Notes under the pieces: generated by a model | Database searches by the model: none | The model's input: only the letters and a program-made list of their open reading frames with translations | Told to the model about the DNA's origin: nothing | Program-made: the position numbers and the translations under genes | In this document: one piece after another, positions 37,014 to 45,120 of the stretch | How the letters are laid out: the number at the start of each line of letters is the position of its first letter | Position numbering within the stretch: the first letter of the stretch is position 1 | Source of the DNA: Paenibacillus assamensis DSM 18201 | Lineage (GTDB): Bacteria > Bacillota > Bacilli > Paenibacillales > Paenibacillaceae | DNA length: 64,000 nucleotides | Direction: 5' to 3' | Assembly (NCBI RefSeq): GCF_000422445.1 | Contig: NZ_AULU01000011.1 | Location: 1 to 64,000 of the forward strand

Positions 37014-38141
37014 ATGACCATTCAAGCAATGACTGCACAAGAAGTGACAATGAAAGTTTTTAATAAGGAAGAGTTATTTATTGTTGATGTACGTAACGAA
37101 AGTGATTTCAAAGATTGGAAGATAGAAGGAGAGAACTTCGAGCACATCAATACTCCTTATTTTGAGCTGCTTGATGGTGTAGAAGAAATGATTAAAGAAA
37201 TCCCCACTCATAAAGAGGTTCTAGTTGTTTGTGCAAAGGAAGGTTCATCCGTGATGGTGGCGGAAATGCTTTCTGATTACGGGGTAGACGTGTTCTACCT
37301 TAAGGGTGGAATGAAAGCATGGAGCGAACATATAGAACCAGTGAAAGTGGGCGACTTAGACGATGGTGGAGAAATGTATCAATTCGTTCGAGTCGGTAAA
37401 GGCTGCTTATCTTACATGGTAGTTTCAGATGGTGAGGCAGCCGTAATTGATGCAACACGTATGACAGATATCTACCTAGACTTTGCTATAAGCAAAGGAG
37501 CGAAAATTACGAACGTATTTGATACCCATCTTCATGCAGATCATATTTCTGGTGGTCGTACCATAGCCGAAAAAACAGGTGCTGCTTACTGGCTGCCACC
37601 AAAGGATGCAACAGAAGTAACTTTTGATTACAGCCCTTTAGAAGACGGTCATGATGTAGTTATCGGTAACACAACTATTTCGATTGCAGCCTTGTATTCA
37701 CCAGGTCATACCATTGGCTCCACTTCATTTGTGGTTGGTAACAAGTTTTTGCTTTCAGGAGATATTTTGTTCATTGATTCCATCGGAAGGCCTGACCTGG
37801 CAGGCATGGCAGAAGATTGGGTAGGTGATTTAAGAGAAACGCTATATGAACGTTACAGACAATTGTCAGAAGAACTGATTGTGCTACCGGCACATTTTAT
37901 GATCATAGACGAGCTAAATGAGGATGGAAGTGTATCAGAAAGGCTAGGCACCTTATTTACAAACAATCACGGGCTCCGTATTGAAAATGAAACTGAATTT
38001 AGACACTTAGTAACGGAAAACTTACCACCACAGCCCCATGCATTTCAAGAGATTCGTGAAGTAAATATGGGGAAAATTAGTCCTGATTTGGAACAGCAAC
38101 GTGAGATGGAAATTGGTCCAAACCGCTGTGCAGTTCGTTAA
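37014..38141 (+). CDS. yrkH: rhodanese-metallo-beta-lactamase fusion, persulfide dioxygenase-like (YrkH type)
   Basis: This 375-residue protein has an N-terminal rhodanese domain (about 1-108, Cys73 in VVCAKEGSS) fused to an ETHE1-like MBL domain (about 118-345). The metal ligands are visible: H172, H174, D176 and H177 in [12 protein letters not shown]232 in SPGHT, D250 in LLSGD and H294 in LPAHF. Persulfide dioxygenases of this fold oxidise glutathione or low-molecular-weight persulfides to sulfite. The rhodanese loop lacks the usual Arg after the Gly. ATG 37014 has GGGGGGT upstream; an earlier GTG at 36966 lacks such a site. TusA and a TauE exporter follow. Confidence 0.88.
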   Translation: MTIQAMTAQEVTMKVFNKEELFIVDVRNESDFKDWKIEGENFEHINTPYFELLDGVEEMIKEIPTHKEVLVVCAKEGSSVMVAEMLSDYGVDVFYLKGGMKAWSEHIEPVKVGDLDDGGEMYQFVRVGKGCLSYMVVSDGEAAVIDATRMTDIYLDFAISKGAKITNVFDTHLHADHISGGRTIAEKTGAAYWLPPKDATEVTFDYSPLEDGHDVVIGNTTISIAALYSPGHTIGSTSFVVGNKFLLSGDILFIDSIGRPDLAGMAEDWVGDLRETLYERYRQLSEELIVLPAHFMIIDELNEDGSVSERLGTLFTNNHGLRIENETEFRHLVTENLPPQPHAFQEIREVNMGKISPDLEQQREMEIGPNRCAVR

Positions 38142-38168
38142 TCGTAAAAATGAGGAGGAAATTAGAAT

Positions 38169-38396
38169 ATGGAATCTTTTAACGTGTTAGATGCTAAAGG
38201 GTTGGCGTGCCCAATGCCGATTGTAAAGACAAAAAAAGCAATAGGAGAAATGGAAACAGGTCAGGTATTAGAAATCCATACGACGGATAAAGGGGCGAAA
38301 AGTGATTTGTCAGCCTGGGCTAAATCCGGAGGGCATGAATTGGTGAAACATGAAGAAGATAATGGAGTGTTTACATTTTGGATTAAAAAAGGTTGA
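38169..38396 (+). CDS. yrkI: TusA-family sulfur carrier (YrkI type)
   Basis: This 75-residue TusA protein has the sulfur-carrier Cys in LDAKGLACPMPIVKTKKAIG (Cys14) and DKGAKSDLSAWAKSGGHE. It should accept persulfide sulfur from a rhodanese. ATG 38169 has AGGAGG upstream, 27 bp after yrkH. It resembles the TusA half of the YrkF-type fusion. A terminator hairpin follows right after its stop. Confidence 0.92.
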   Translation: MESFNVLDAKGLACPMPIVKTKKAIGEMETGQVLEIHTTDKGAKSDLSAWAKSGGHELVKHEEDNGVFTFWIKKG

Positions 38397-38400
38397 AAGG

Positions 38401-38430
38401 AAAAGGGAACCGAATAAGGTTCCCTTTTTT
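38401..38430 (+). terminator. rho-independent terminator between yrkI and yrkJ
   Basis: AAAGGGAACC and GGTTCCCTTT form a stem with a loop of about 6 nt, followed by T6. It lies 5 bp after the yrkI stop and only 17 bp before yrkJ, so it would reduce rather than abolish yrkJ expression. Confidence 0.85.
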
Positions 38431-38446
38431 CTAAAGAGGGGAAAAC

Positions 38447-39223
38447 ATGGATATAAATCTTGTATTTACAATTTTTTTAATTGGATTTGTAGGTTCATTT
38501 ATTTCAGGGATGCTAGGCATAGGTGGAGCCATCATCAATTATCCGATGCTGTTATATATTCCTGTCATGTTAGGAATAGGTTATTTTACGGCACATGAAG
38601 TATCCGGCATTACTGCTATTCAAGTGTTTTTTGCAACGATTGGTGGTGTTTGGGCTTACCGAAAAGGTGGGTTTTTAAATAAAACGCTAATTGCTTACAT
38701 GGGCATTAGTATATTAATGGGCAGTTTTATTGGGGGATTTGGCTCTACCCACATGTCGGAAAGTGGAGTCAATATTGTATACGGAGTATTGGCTTTACTT
38801 GCCGTCGTTTTGATGTTTATTCCAAAAAAAGAGATTGATCAAATTCCTATGGAACAAGTGAAATTTAATAAGTGGCTCGCATCGTTATTTGCTTTCATCG
38901 TGGGAGTAGGGGCCGGTATTGTAGGTGCGGGTGGAGCCTTTCTCTTAGTGCCGATAATGCTTGTGGTGTTAAAGATACCTACAAGGATGACGATTGCTTC
39001 TTCTTTAGCTATTACACTTATTTCATCAATTGGAGCGGTTTCTGGAAAAATTGCAACTGGTCAAGTTTTGTTGCTGCCTTCGCTTATTATGGTTGCAGCG
39101 AGTTTACTTGCCTCTCCATTAGGAGCTACTATTGGAAAAAAAGTTAATACGAAAATTTTGCAAAGCATACTGGGGATCTTAATTTTAGCAACAGCCGTGA
39201 AGATTTGGATGGAAATTCTATGA
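38447..39223 (+). CDS. yrkJ: TauE/SafE-family sulfite exporter-like permease (YrkJ type)
   Basis: This 258-residue membrane protein has about eight hydrophobic segments and two internal repeats marked by [19 protein letters not shown] (near residue 22) and [20 protein letters not shown] (near residue 153), typical of TauE/SafE. In this context it probably exports sulfite or another product of persulfide oxidation; the cargo is inferred. ATG 38447 has AAGAGGGG upstream. It is last in the sulfur cluster, after an attenuating terminator and before a bidirectional one. Confidence 0.9.
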   Translation: MDINLVFTIFLIGFVGSFISGMLGIGGAIINYPMLLYIPVMLGIGYFTAHEVSGITAIQVFFATIGGVWAYRKGGFLNKTLIAYMGISILMGSFIGGFGSTHMSESGVNIVYGVLALLAVVLMFIPKKEIDQIPMEQVKFNKWLASLFAFIVGVGAGIVGAGGAFLLVPIMLVVLKIPTRMTIASSLAITLISSIGAVSGKIATGQVLLLPSLIMVAASLLASPLGATIGKKVNTKILQSILGILILATAVKIWMEIL

Positions 39224-39269
39224 CGTTCTTACTAATAACTACCCATGTTGTTTTCAAAATATAAATGAA

Positions 39270-39303
39270 AAAGAATCCGCGATTTACTGCGGATTCTTTT
39301 TTT
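39270..39303. terminator. bidirectional rho-independent terminator
   Basis: AAGAATCCGC and GCGGATTCTT form a perfect 10-bp stem with an 8-nt loop. T-runs follow on both strands. It ends the yrk-type cluster and the convergent HD-GYP gene. Confidence 0.92.
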
Positions 39304-39325
39304 GCATTCTTCTTATTCCTTGTCC

Positions 39326-40435
39326 TTACGCATATACATAATCGATATCCAGATCACGATTGACCGTAAGATCGATAAATTCTTGGCCAACTCTAATAAG
39401 TGGCCTGAAAAAATCTGTTGCGTGATTCATAACGATGATGCCATCACGACCATCTGTTAGTTTGACACGTTTATGTAGGAAGTTAGGTAGCATGTAGCGG
39501 ATAAACGTATGCGTAATGACTGGATCGAGCTTTGAGAAGCTCAACTGGTACATTTGCTTCAACACGATCAGTAGGTCTTTCTTATCTTGATAAGTGCGGC
39601 AGGATATCATTGCGCTGTATACATCAGCAACGGAGACAATTTTGGCTACCATATGTATGTTTTCACTTGTAAGCCCTTCTGGATATCCAGATCCGTCTGT
39701 ACGCTCATGATGCTGAAGTGCAGCAATTGCGATCCATTTGTCGTCATAAGTAGAACGAATAATTTGATAACCTGCAAGAGGATGAAGCTTCATTTGCTCA
39801 TATTCTTCCTGCGTTAATGGGGCTGGCTTATTTAAGATCTCACGATCTACTTGGCACTTTCCTATATCATGCAAATATCCGGCTTTCCCAATACGCAGTG
39901 CATCTTCTTTTGTATGGCCAAGCCATGTTGCTAAATAGTAAGACAACATTCCGACTTGGACAGAATGCTGGCAGGTGTAATCATCTTGTGAGTTAAGGCG
40001 TAGCAGCAAGGAAACGACATCCCGTTCTTGTTGAAATTGTTCCAACAACGGGGTAATTGTAAGGTCTACAGCTTCTTGTACTAGGCGCCCATTGGTAAGT
40101 GCATAATGAAACAACAGATTCGTTGATTTGACTGCATCTTGATAGTAAGGGAATAGTTTCTCGTAGCTGTTTATATCATTCGAAGAGCTTGAAATGGAAT
40201 GGGTAGAATTGAGTTGTGCATCTCTTGTTGTAGGAGTATGAGTTTGTTGCTCTTGTGGTGAGTTATATGGTGTAGAAGCTATGATGTCTATATCGTCAAT
40301 CAAATGACCGATAAGGATGCCGATGTCTCTTTCTCTCAGTACTGTACCCGCAGAGAGTACATGAACACCATGTTGATTGAAGACATCGTGCTGCAAAATG
40401 TCCCCAGCTTGCAGATCATTCACAAGTACACGCAT
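39326..40435 (-). CDS. HD-GYP domain protein (putative cyclic-di-GMP phosphodiesterase)
   Basis: This 369-residue cytosolic protein has an N-terminal segment of the type seen ahead of HD-GYP domains (LVNDLQAGDILQHDVF). A Ser/Thr/Gln-rich linker (about 60-95) follows. The HD-GYP domain has CQHSVQVGMLSYYLA, YLHDIGKC, HPLAGYQII, LQHHERTDGSGYPEGL and VSVADVYSAM. The metal and GYP motifs are complete. I start at ATG 40435, because the predicted promoter's -10 lies directly before the alternative start at 40471, leaving no leader. A second HD-GYP gene lies beyond uppP. Confidence 0.85.
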   Translation of the reverse strand: MRVLVNDLQAGDILQHDVFNQHGVHVLSAGTVLRERDIGILIGHLIDDIDIIASTPYNSPQEQQTHTPTTRDAQLNSTHSISSSSNDINSYEKLFPYYQDAVKSTNLLFHYALTNGRLVQEAVDLTITPLLEQFQQERDVVSLLLRLNSQDDYTCQHSVQVGMLSYYLATWLGHTKEDALRIGKAGYLHDIGKCQVDREILNKPAPLTQEEYEQMKLHPLAGYQIIRSTYDDKWIAIAALQHHERTDGSGYPEGLTSENIHMVAKIVSVADVYSAMISCRTYQDKKDLLIVLKQMYQLSFSKLDPVITHTFIRYMLPNFLHKRVKLTDGRDGIIVMNHATDFFRPLIRVGQEFIDLTVNRDLDIDYVYA

Positions 40436-40473
40436 CGTGCGATTCACCGTTCCTATCGTAATGTTATACATTT

Positions 40474-40502
40474 ATCATATCAATAATATAGGTGGCTATC
40501 AA
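40474..40502 (-). promoter_or_regulatory. sigma-A-type promoter of the minus-strand HD-GYP gene
   Basis: On the minus strand TTGATA (40502-40497), 17 bp and TATGAT (40479-40474). Transcription should start near 40467, which supports translation from 40435. Confidence 0.65.
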
Positions 40503-40650
40503 CAACATTTACCAAATTAAAGATAGAAGCTTGTCGTATTTATCAAAAAATTGTCAAATGATGAAAGTTTGAATAATAGACAAGAAAGTGCCTATATGGC
40601 TGTGGCTAACTTGCATATTCATAGAGTTTTAGTAGGTTTTCTGCTATGCT

Positions 40651-40675
40651 TGTACATGTGCACGCTAGATGTACA
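40651..40675. repeat. inverted repeat TGTACAT-N11-ATGTACA upstream of uppP
   Basis: Two perfect 7-bp arms lie 88-112 bp upstream of the uppP start. This spacing and symmetry suit a dimeric regulator, but no known box is recognised. The rest of 40503-40762 shows no gene. Confidence 0.5.
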
Positions 40676-40762
40676 TGACAGGCGATATATCCACACCAAG
40701 ATTGCAAAAAATCCCAGTAAACCATGGATGTTATTACATTGTTGGAGAAAGAGGGAGTACGC

Positions 40763-41587
40763 ATGTTGACTGTGTTTATCGCTGTTATTCTAGGGGTTGT
40801 AGAAGGTCTGACGGAATTTATTCCTGTATCATCGACAGGGCATATGATTTTGACAGCATCATTTATCGGATTAGATGAACATAATCCGCTGTTAAAGACG
40901 TTTATGATTATGATTCAGTTGGGTGCTATTTTGGCAATTACGATTGTATATCGCGACCGATTGTTAACTATGTTTAGACTTCGGCCTGTCACGGTAGCGA
41001 GAGGTGGGGCAAGAAGTGCTACTTTGAATCTTTTTCATGTAGCGCTAGGTATTGTACCTGCGTTAGTAGTTGCATTTCTAGCAAAAGACTTTATTAAGTC
41101 GTTGTTCAGTGCAAGTACAGTGATGTGGGCATTGGTTGTGGGCGGTATTTTTATGTGGTTTGCTGAGTCATTCAGTTCCAAGCGAGAACCAACAGCACAT
41201 ACTATCGATCAAATTACATATAAGCAAGCGTTATTCATTGGTGTATATCAGATAATATCTGTATTATGGCCGGGATTTTCCCGTTCTGGATCAACAATTT
41301 CCGGTGGATTGCTGAGTGGAGTAAGCTATCGCGCATCTGCGGATTTTTCATTTTTGATTGCGATACCTATAATGATTGCTGCGACCGGCTATGAATTGCT
41401 TAACAATTATCAATATATAAGCGGCGACGGTCTGGCTGTCTTTCTATTAGGTTTCATCGTTTCATTTATAGTAGCTTATATTGTCGTTATTTCATTCCTC
41501 AAATATATACAAGCTATCAAATTGAAATACTTCGCTATGTATCGATTCGTACTCGCCGGCCTATTCTGGCTCATTATTATGTATTGA
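40763..41587 (+). CDS. uppP: undecaprenyl-diphosphatase UppP (BacA)
   Basis: This 274-residue membrane enzyme removes a phosphate from undecaprenyl diphosphate to recycle the lipid carrier for cell-wall synthesis; it also gives bacitracin resistance. It has both hallmark motifs: GVVEGLTEFIPVSSTGHMIL near residue 9, with the catalytic Glu, and WPGFSRSGSTISGG. About eight hydrophobic segments are visible. ATG 40763 has AGAGGGAG 5 bp upstream. It is flanked by two HD-GYP genes on opposite strands. Confidence 0.95.
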   Translation: MLTVFIAVILGVVEGLTEFIPVSSTGHMILTASFIGLDEHNPLLKTFMIMIQLGAILAITIVYRDRLLTMFRLRPVTVARGGARSATLNLFHVALGIVPALVVAFLAKDFIKSLFSASTVMWALVVGGIFMWFAESFSSKREPTAHTIDQITYKQALFIGVYQIISVLWPGFSRSGSTISGGLLSGVSYRASADFSFLIAIPIMIAATGYELLNNYQYISGDGLAVFLLGFIVSFIVAYIVVISFLKYIQAIKLKYFAMYRFVLAGLFWLIIMY

Positions 41588-41706
41588 AATAAGGCCAACA
41601 CCAACATCATATCACCATTTAGTCGGCAACAATGTGGTATGATAATAAGATAACTCCTTGCCAGTGGAACGAATATCATCTTGAAAGAATCAGGGGTTGA
41701 CTGACA

Positions 41707-42798
41707 GTGCGGTGGATACCGATTATGAATTGCCGTCCCGGCATGAGACTTGCTAAAAAGATCTATAATGAAGAAGGTATGGTTCTGCTTCAAGAACAAG
41801 TTGAGATGACGGATACGTTTATTCGTCGTTTGATTGAAAGGGACGTATCTTATATTTATGTAGAAGATGAGCGAACGGAAGGGATTGTAGCTCCCGATCT
41901 ATTAAGTGATGAAACTAGAATTATGGCTAACAAAACAATTCGTCAGCAGTTCATGCAGCATATGTCTGACGGACGCGCACGTAAGCGTAGGCCTGATCAA
42001 GACATGGATGCATCCGTATCGGGAATGCTCGACAATCTTGTTTATGATATTTCGAAGCACAATAAAGCCATGGTAATGTTGAATGATATACAGACGACGG
42101 ATCATTACGTATATCGCCATTCCTTAAATGTATGTGTATATTCGACGCTATTCGGTGTATATCATGGCTATGAAAGAGACGACCTTAAAATGTTGTCGAT
42201 GGGCGCCCTGCTGCACGATGTTGGTAAGATGCATTTGGATCCTCATATTCTTAATAAGACGAGTCCGCTTACAAAGCTTGAATTCGATATGATTAAGAAG
42301 CATGCGGAATATGGATATCGCATACTAAGGAAAGATCCTAATATTCCGACTATTGTTGCTCATTGTGCTTATCAGCATCATGAACGTTTGAACGGATCTG
42401 GATATCCAAGGGGCTTAACTTCTGATAATATTCATGAGTTTGCGAAATGGATTGCCATTGCAGATTCTTATGACGCGATGACGACTAACCGGGTTTATCG
42501 TCCGGCTATGCTGCCTCATGAGGCGTTAGAAATTTTGTATACAGGGTCTGGTACTCTATATGAGCAGTGGATGCTGTCTCTATTTAGGGATCGAATTGCT
42601 GTGTATCCACTTGGTATGACAGTTAAGCTGAGCACAGGTGAGATCGGTATCGTCGCGGAAATCAATGCAGATTATCCGCAGCGCCCGATGATAAGAGTGT
42701 TGTATGATGCGGAAGGTGCGTCAGTTCCTTTAGGCACGGAGCTGGATTTGTCACAGCTTCTTCATATTATGATTGTAGAAATGGTCGATGTAGAATAG
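41707..42798 (+). CDS. HD-GYP domain protein (second copy)
   Basis: This 363-residue protein has the N-terminal segment IPIMNCRPGMRLAKKIYNEEG. Its HD-GYP domain (about 125-300) has YRHSLNVCVYSTLFG, ALLHDVGKMHLDP, KKHAEYGYRIL, YQHHERLNGSGYPRGL and IAIADSYDAMTTNR, all complete. It is expected to hydrolyse cyclic-di-GMP. It starts at GTG 41707, the only fitting start, with AGGGG 10 bp upstream. It has the same architecture as the minus-strand gene at 39326, but the two differ clearly in sequence. It lies 58 bp before the MMPL gene. Confidence 0.88.
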   Translation: MRWIPIMNCRPGMRLAKKIYNEEGMVLLQEQVEMTDTFIRRLIERDVSYIYVEDERTEGIVAPDLLSDETRIMANKTIRQQFMQHMSDGRARKRRPDQDMDASVSGMLDNLVYDISKHNKAMVMLNDIQTTDHYVYRHSLNVCVYSTLFGVYHGYERDDLKMLSMGALLHDVGKMHLDPHILNKTSPLTKLEFDMIKKHAEYGYRILRKDPNIPTIVAHCAYQHHERLNGSGYPRGLTSDNIHEFAKWIAIADSYDAMTTNRVYRPAMLPHEALEILYTGSGTLYEQWMLSLFRDRIAVYPLGMTVKLSTGEIGIVAEINADYPQRPMIRVLYDAEGASVPLGTELDLSQLLHIMIVEMVDVE

Positions 42799-42856
42799 AA
42801 GTAACGATTGCCGGAACGAAGTGCAGATCAGCATAAAGTGACTGGGAGGAGTCGAG

Positions 42857-45109
42857 TTGCGCGAAACGAATGAACAAGGGGTTTTCTGGAAATGGGGACA
42901 TTTCATTTATCGTTATCGTCGGGTCGTATTCGGAGTATGGTGTGCCGTATTTATAGGTATGGGGATCTTTGCGGTACAGGCTCCTTCCATGCTCAAAGAT
43001 AATGGATTTACTCCCGTTGGCAGTGAGTCAGATCGTGGTTTGAAGCTGATGCAGGAGCAGTTGCAGATTGCACCAGTGATGCTTGATATTGTATATGAGA
43101 GCAGTAATGGTGAATCATTATTATCAGAATCTAACCGGACCGAAATTATGGTGTCGTTGCAAACGTTGCGGGAAACGTCTTATGTATCAAATGTTTCGTT
43201 CCGAGATGTTGGTCGCAGTGAAGCGCGGAATGATGTTACCGTGGTTACCGTTACAATGAATCTTGAGGCAGATGAAGCCATTGAGAAGTTTGCTTCGATT
43301 CGTAATCTCATTCCAGATCCGCCTAATATGAAGGCTTATGTTACAGGCAATTCTGCGGTCTTCTATGATGTTCAAGAAGCGAGCAAGCGCGATATTATAA
43401 AGTCTGAAATTATTGGACTTCCTATTGCATTAATTGTGCTGCTGCTTGTATTTGGCACATGGCTTGCAGGTGTCCTTCCGCTTGTCGTTGGGATGTTGAG
43501 TGTAACGACGACATTAGGTATTATTTATTTTATTGCTTTAGGGACCAATTCTTTGAGTAATTTTTTACCTAACATGGTCAGTATGCTGGGACTGGCAGTT
43601 GGCATTGATTATGCTTTGTTTATGGTTAGTCGATTCAGAGAAGAGCTTGCCACGCAGAGCGATGTTGGACAAGCTGTTGCTATGACCGCGCAGAAGGCAG
43701 GTAAATCCATATTCTTTTCGGGAGTAGCTGTTCTGATCGGACTTATTGCGATGGCATTTATTGACCTGGCTTTATTCCGCTCCTTAGCGTTGGGCGGAGT
43801 TCTCGTTGTATCGATGTCTGTCATTGTAGGGAACACGCTGCTGCTAGCTTTACTCGGCATGCTCGGGGAGCGGATTAATCGTTATTCTGTAATTCCTAAG
43901 CGATGGCGCAATCGGAGGAAGAAACCTAATCGTAATGGAGATGGCAGCTCTTTTTGGGGACGTGTCGCTTATGGTGTTATGAAGCGGCCGATACCGATCG
44001 TGTTGCTGCTTTGTACGGCGCTTATTGCTTGTGTTTGGCCTATTTTGAATATGAATATAGGTATACCTGATGCAAAAATGCTGCCGCCAAAATATGAATC
44101 TCGATATGGCTCGGATCTGATGACAGAGGTCTATGATGAGCGTGAGCTTAATCCGATTCAACTGATAGTAAAGTCTGTACAGCCCTTCCATGAGGAACGT
44201 ACGATTGAGACAGTATCTAAACTGACTGAATCTCTTAAAGGAGTTCAAGGTGTTCAACGTGTGGATAGTTATTTAACAGCACTGTCTGATTTGCCGAACG
44301 CCCAAGCGAAGTCGCAGGCTTTACAAAATGAGCAATTACAGCAGCAGTTGAAAGCTAGCCATCTTGTAAACGATTCGTATATGTTGTTAAGTGTGGTGTC
44401 TAATGTAAGTGCAGATGGAGAAGAGGCTTACGAGCTAGTTCGTAATCTTCGTTCGCTTGAGTCTGCTGAATTAGATATATTAGTTACGGGGACAGCTGCA
44501 TACCGCTTAGACATTGTAGAACGAATTACATCTGCTTTGCCTTATGTGGTACTATTTATATTGGCAGTTACCTATGTCGTGTTGTTTATTGCATTTCGTT
44601 CGGTCATATTGCCATTAAAGGCTGTATTTATGAACGTGCTTAGCTTAGGCGCAAGCTTGGGTGTAGTCGTGCTAGTCTTCCAGCATGGATACATGGCGGA
44701 TTTATTGCAGGTAACTTCTACAGGAGTTGTAGTTGCGATGCTGCCTGTTATCATTTTTTGTGTGGTATTCGGCATATCTATGGATTACGAGGTATTCTTA
44801 TTGTCTCGTATTGCAGAAGAATATGAACGTACAGGAGACAATGAACGAAGTACGGCTGAAGGGTTGAAGAAGACAGGAAGTATTATTACGAGTGCAGCAT
44901 TTATTTTAATTGTTGTCGTAGGGGCATTTATTTTTACAGACAATGAATTGATGAAGGCGATTGGCCTTGGATTGTCGGTATCCGTGCTGCTGGATGCGAC
45001 GCTTATTCGATTGTTCCTAGTACCTGCACTGATGAAGTTGATGGGTCGAGCCAATTGGTGGGCGCCGCGTTGGGCGAAGTTCGCTTCTTCGAAGGATACC
45101 GTCGAATAG
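42857..45109 (+). CDS. MMPL/RND-family membrane exporter
   Basis: This 750-residue protein has about 12 membrane helices in two halves. Each half has a large extracytoplasmic loop after its first helix (first helix ~26-45, second-half first helix near 380). GLAVGIDYALFMVSRFREEL and VFGISMDYEVFLLSRIAEEYE are the two MMPL signature segments with the Asp-Tyr pair of the proton relay. MMPL proteins in Gram-positives export lipids or hydrophobic compounds using the proton gradient; the cargo here is unknown. It starts at TTG 42857 after GGGAGGAG. yfkAB starts 11 bp downstream. Confidence 0.88.
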   Translation: MRETNEQGVFWKWGHFIYRYRRVVFGVWCAVFIGMGIFAVQAPSMLKDNGFTPVGSESDRGLKLMQEQLQIAPVMLDIVYESSNGESLLSESNRTEIMVSLQTLRETSYVSNVSFRDVGRSEARNDVTVVTVTMNLEADEAIEKFASIRNLIPDPPNMKAYVTGNSAVFYDVQEASKRDIIKSEIIGLPIALIVLLLVFGTWLAGVLPLVVGMLSVTTTLGIIYFIALGTNSLSNFLPNMVSMLGLAVGIDYALFMVSRFREELATQSDVGQAVAMTAQKAGKSIFFSGVAVLIGLIAMAFIDLALFRSLALGGVLVVSMSVIVGNTLLLALLGMLGERINRYSVIPKRWRNRRKKPNRNGDGSSFWGRVAYGVMKRPIPIVLLLCTALIACVWPILNMNIGIPDAKMLPPKYESRYGSDLMTEVYDERELNPIQLIVKSVQPFHEERTIETVSKLTESLKGVQGVQRVDSYLTALSDLPNAQAKSQALQNEQLQQQLKASHLVNDSYMLLSVVSNVSADGEEAYELVRNLRSLESAELDILVTGTAAYRLDIVERITSALPYVVLFILAVTYVVLFIAFRSVILPLKAVFMNVLSLGASLGVVVLVFQHGYMADLLQVTSTGVVVAMLPVIIFCVVFGISMDYEVFLLSRIAEEYERTGDNERSTAEGLKKTGSIITSAAFILIVVVGAFIFTDNELMKAIGLGLSVSVLLDATLIRLFLVPALMKLMGRANWWAPRWAKFASSKDTVE

Positions 45110-45120
45110 AGGAAGAATAG

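Noticed and set aside
34816-39303. Mobile element borders around the sulfur cluster
   Set aside because: No transposase, integrase, terminal repeats or tRNA was seen; only composition hints at transfer.
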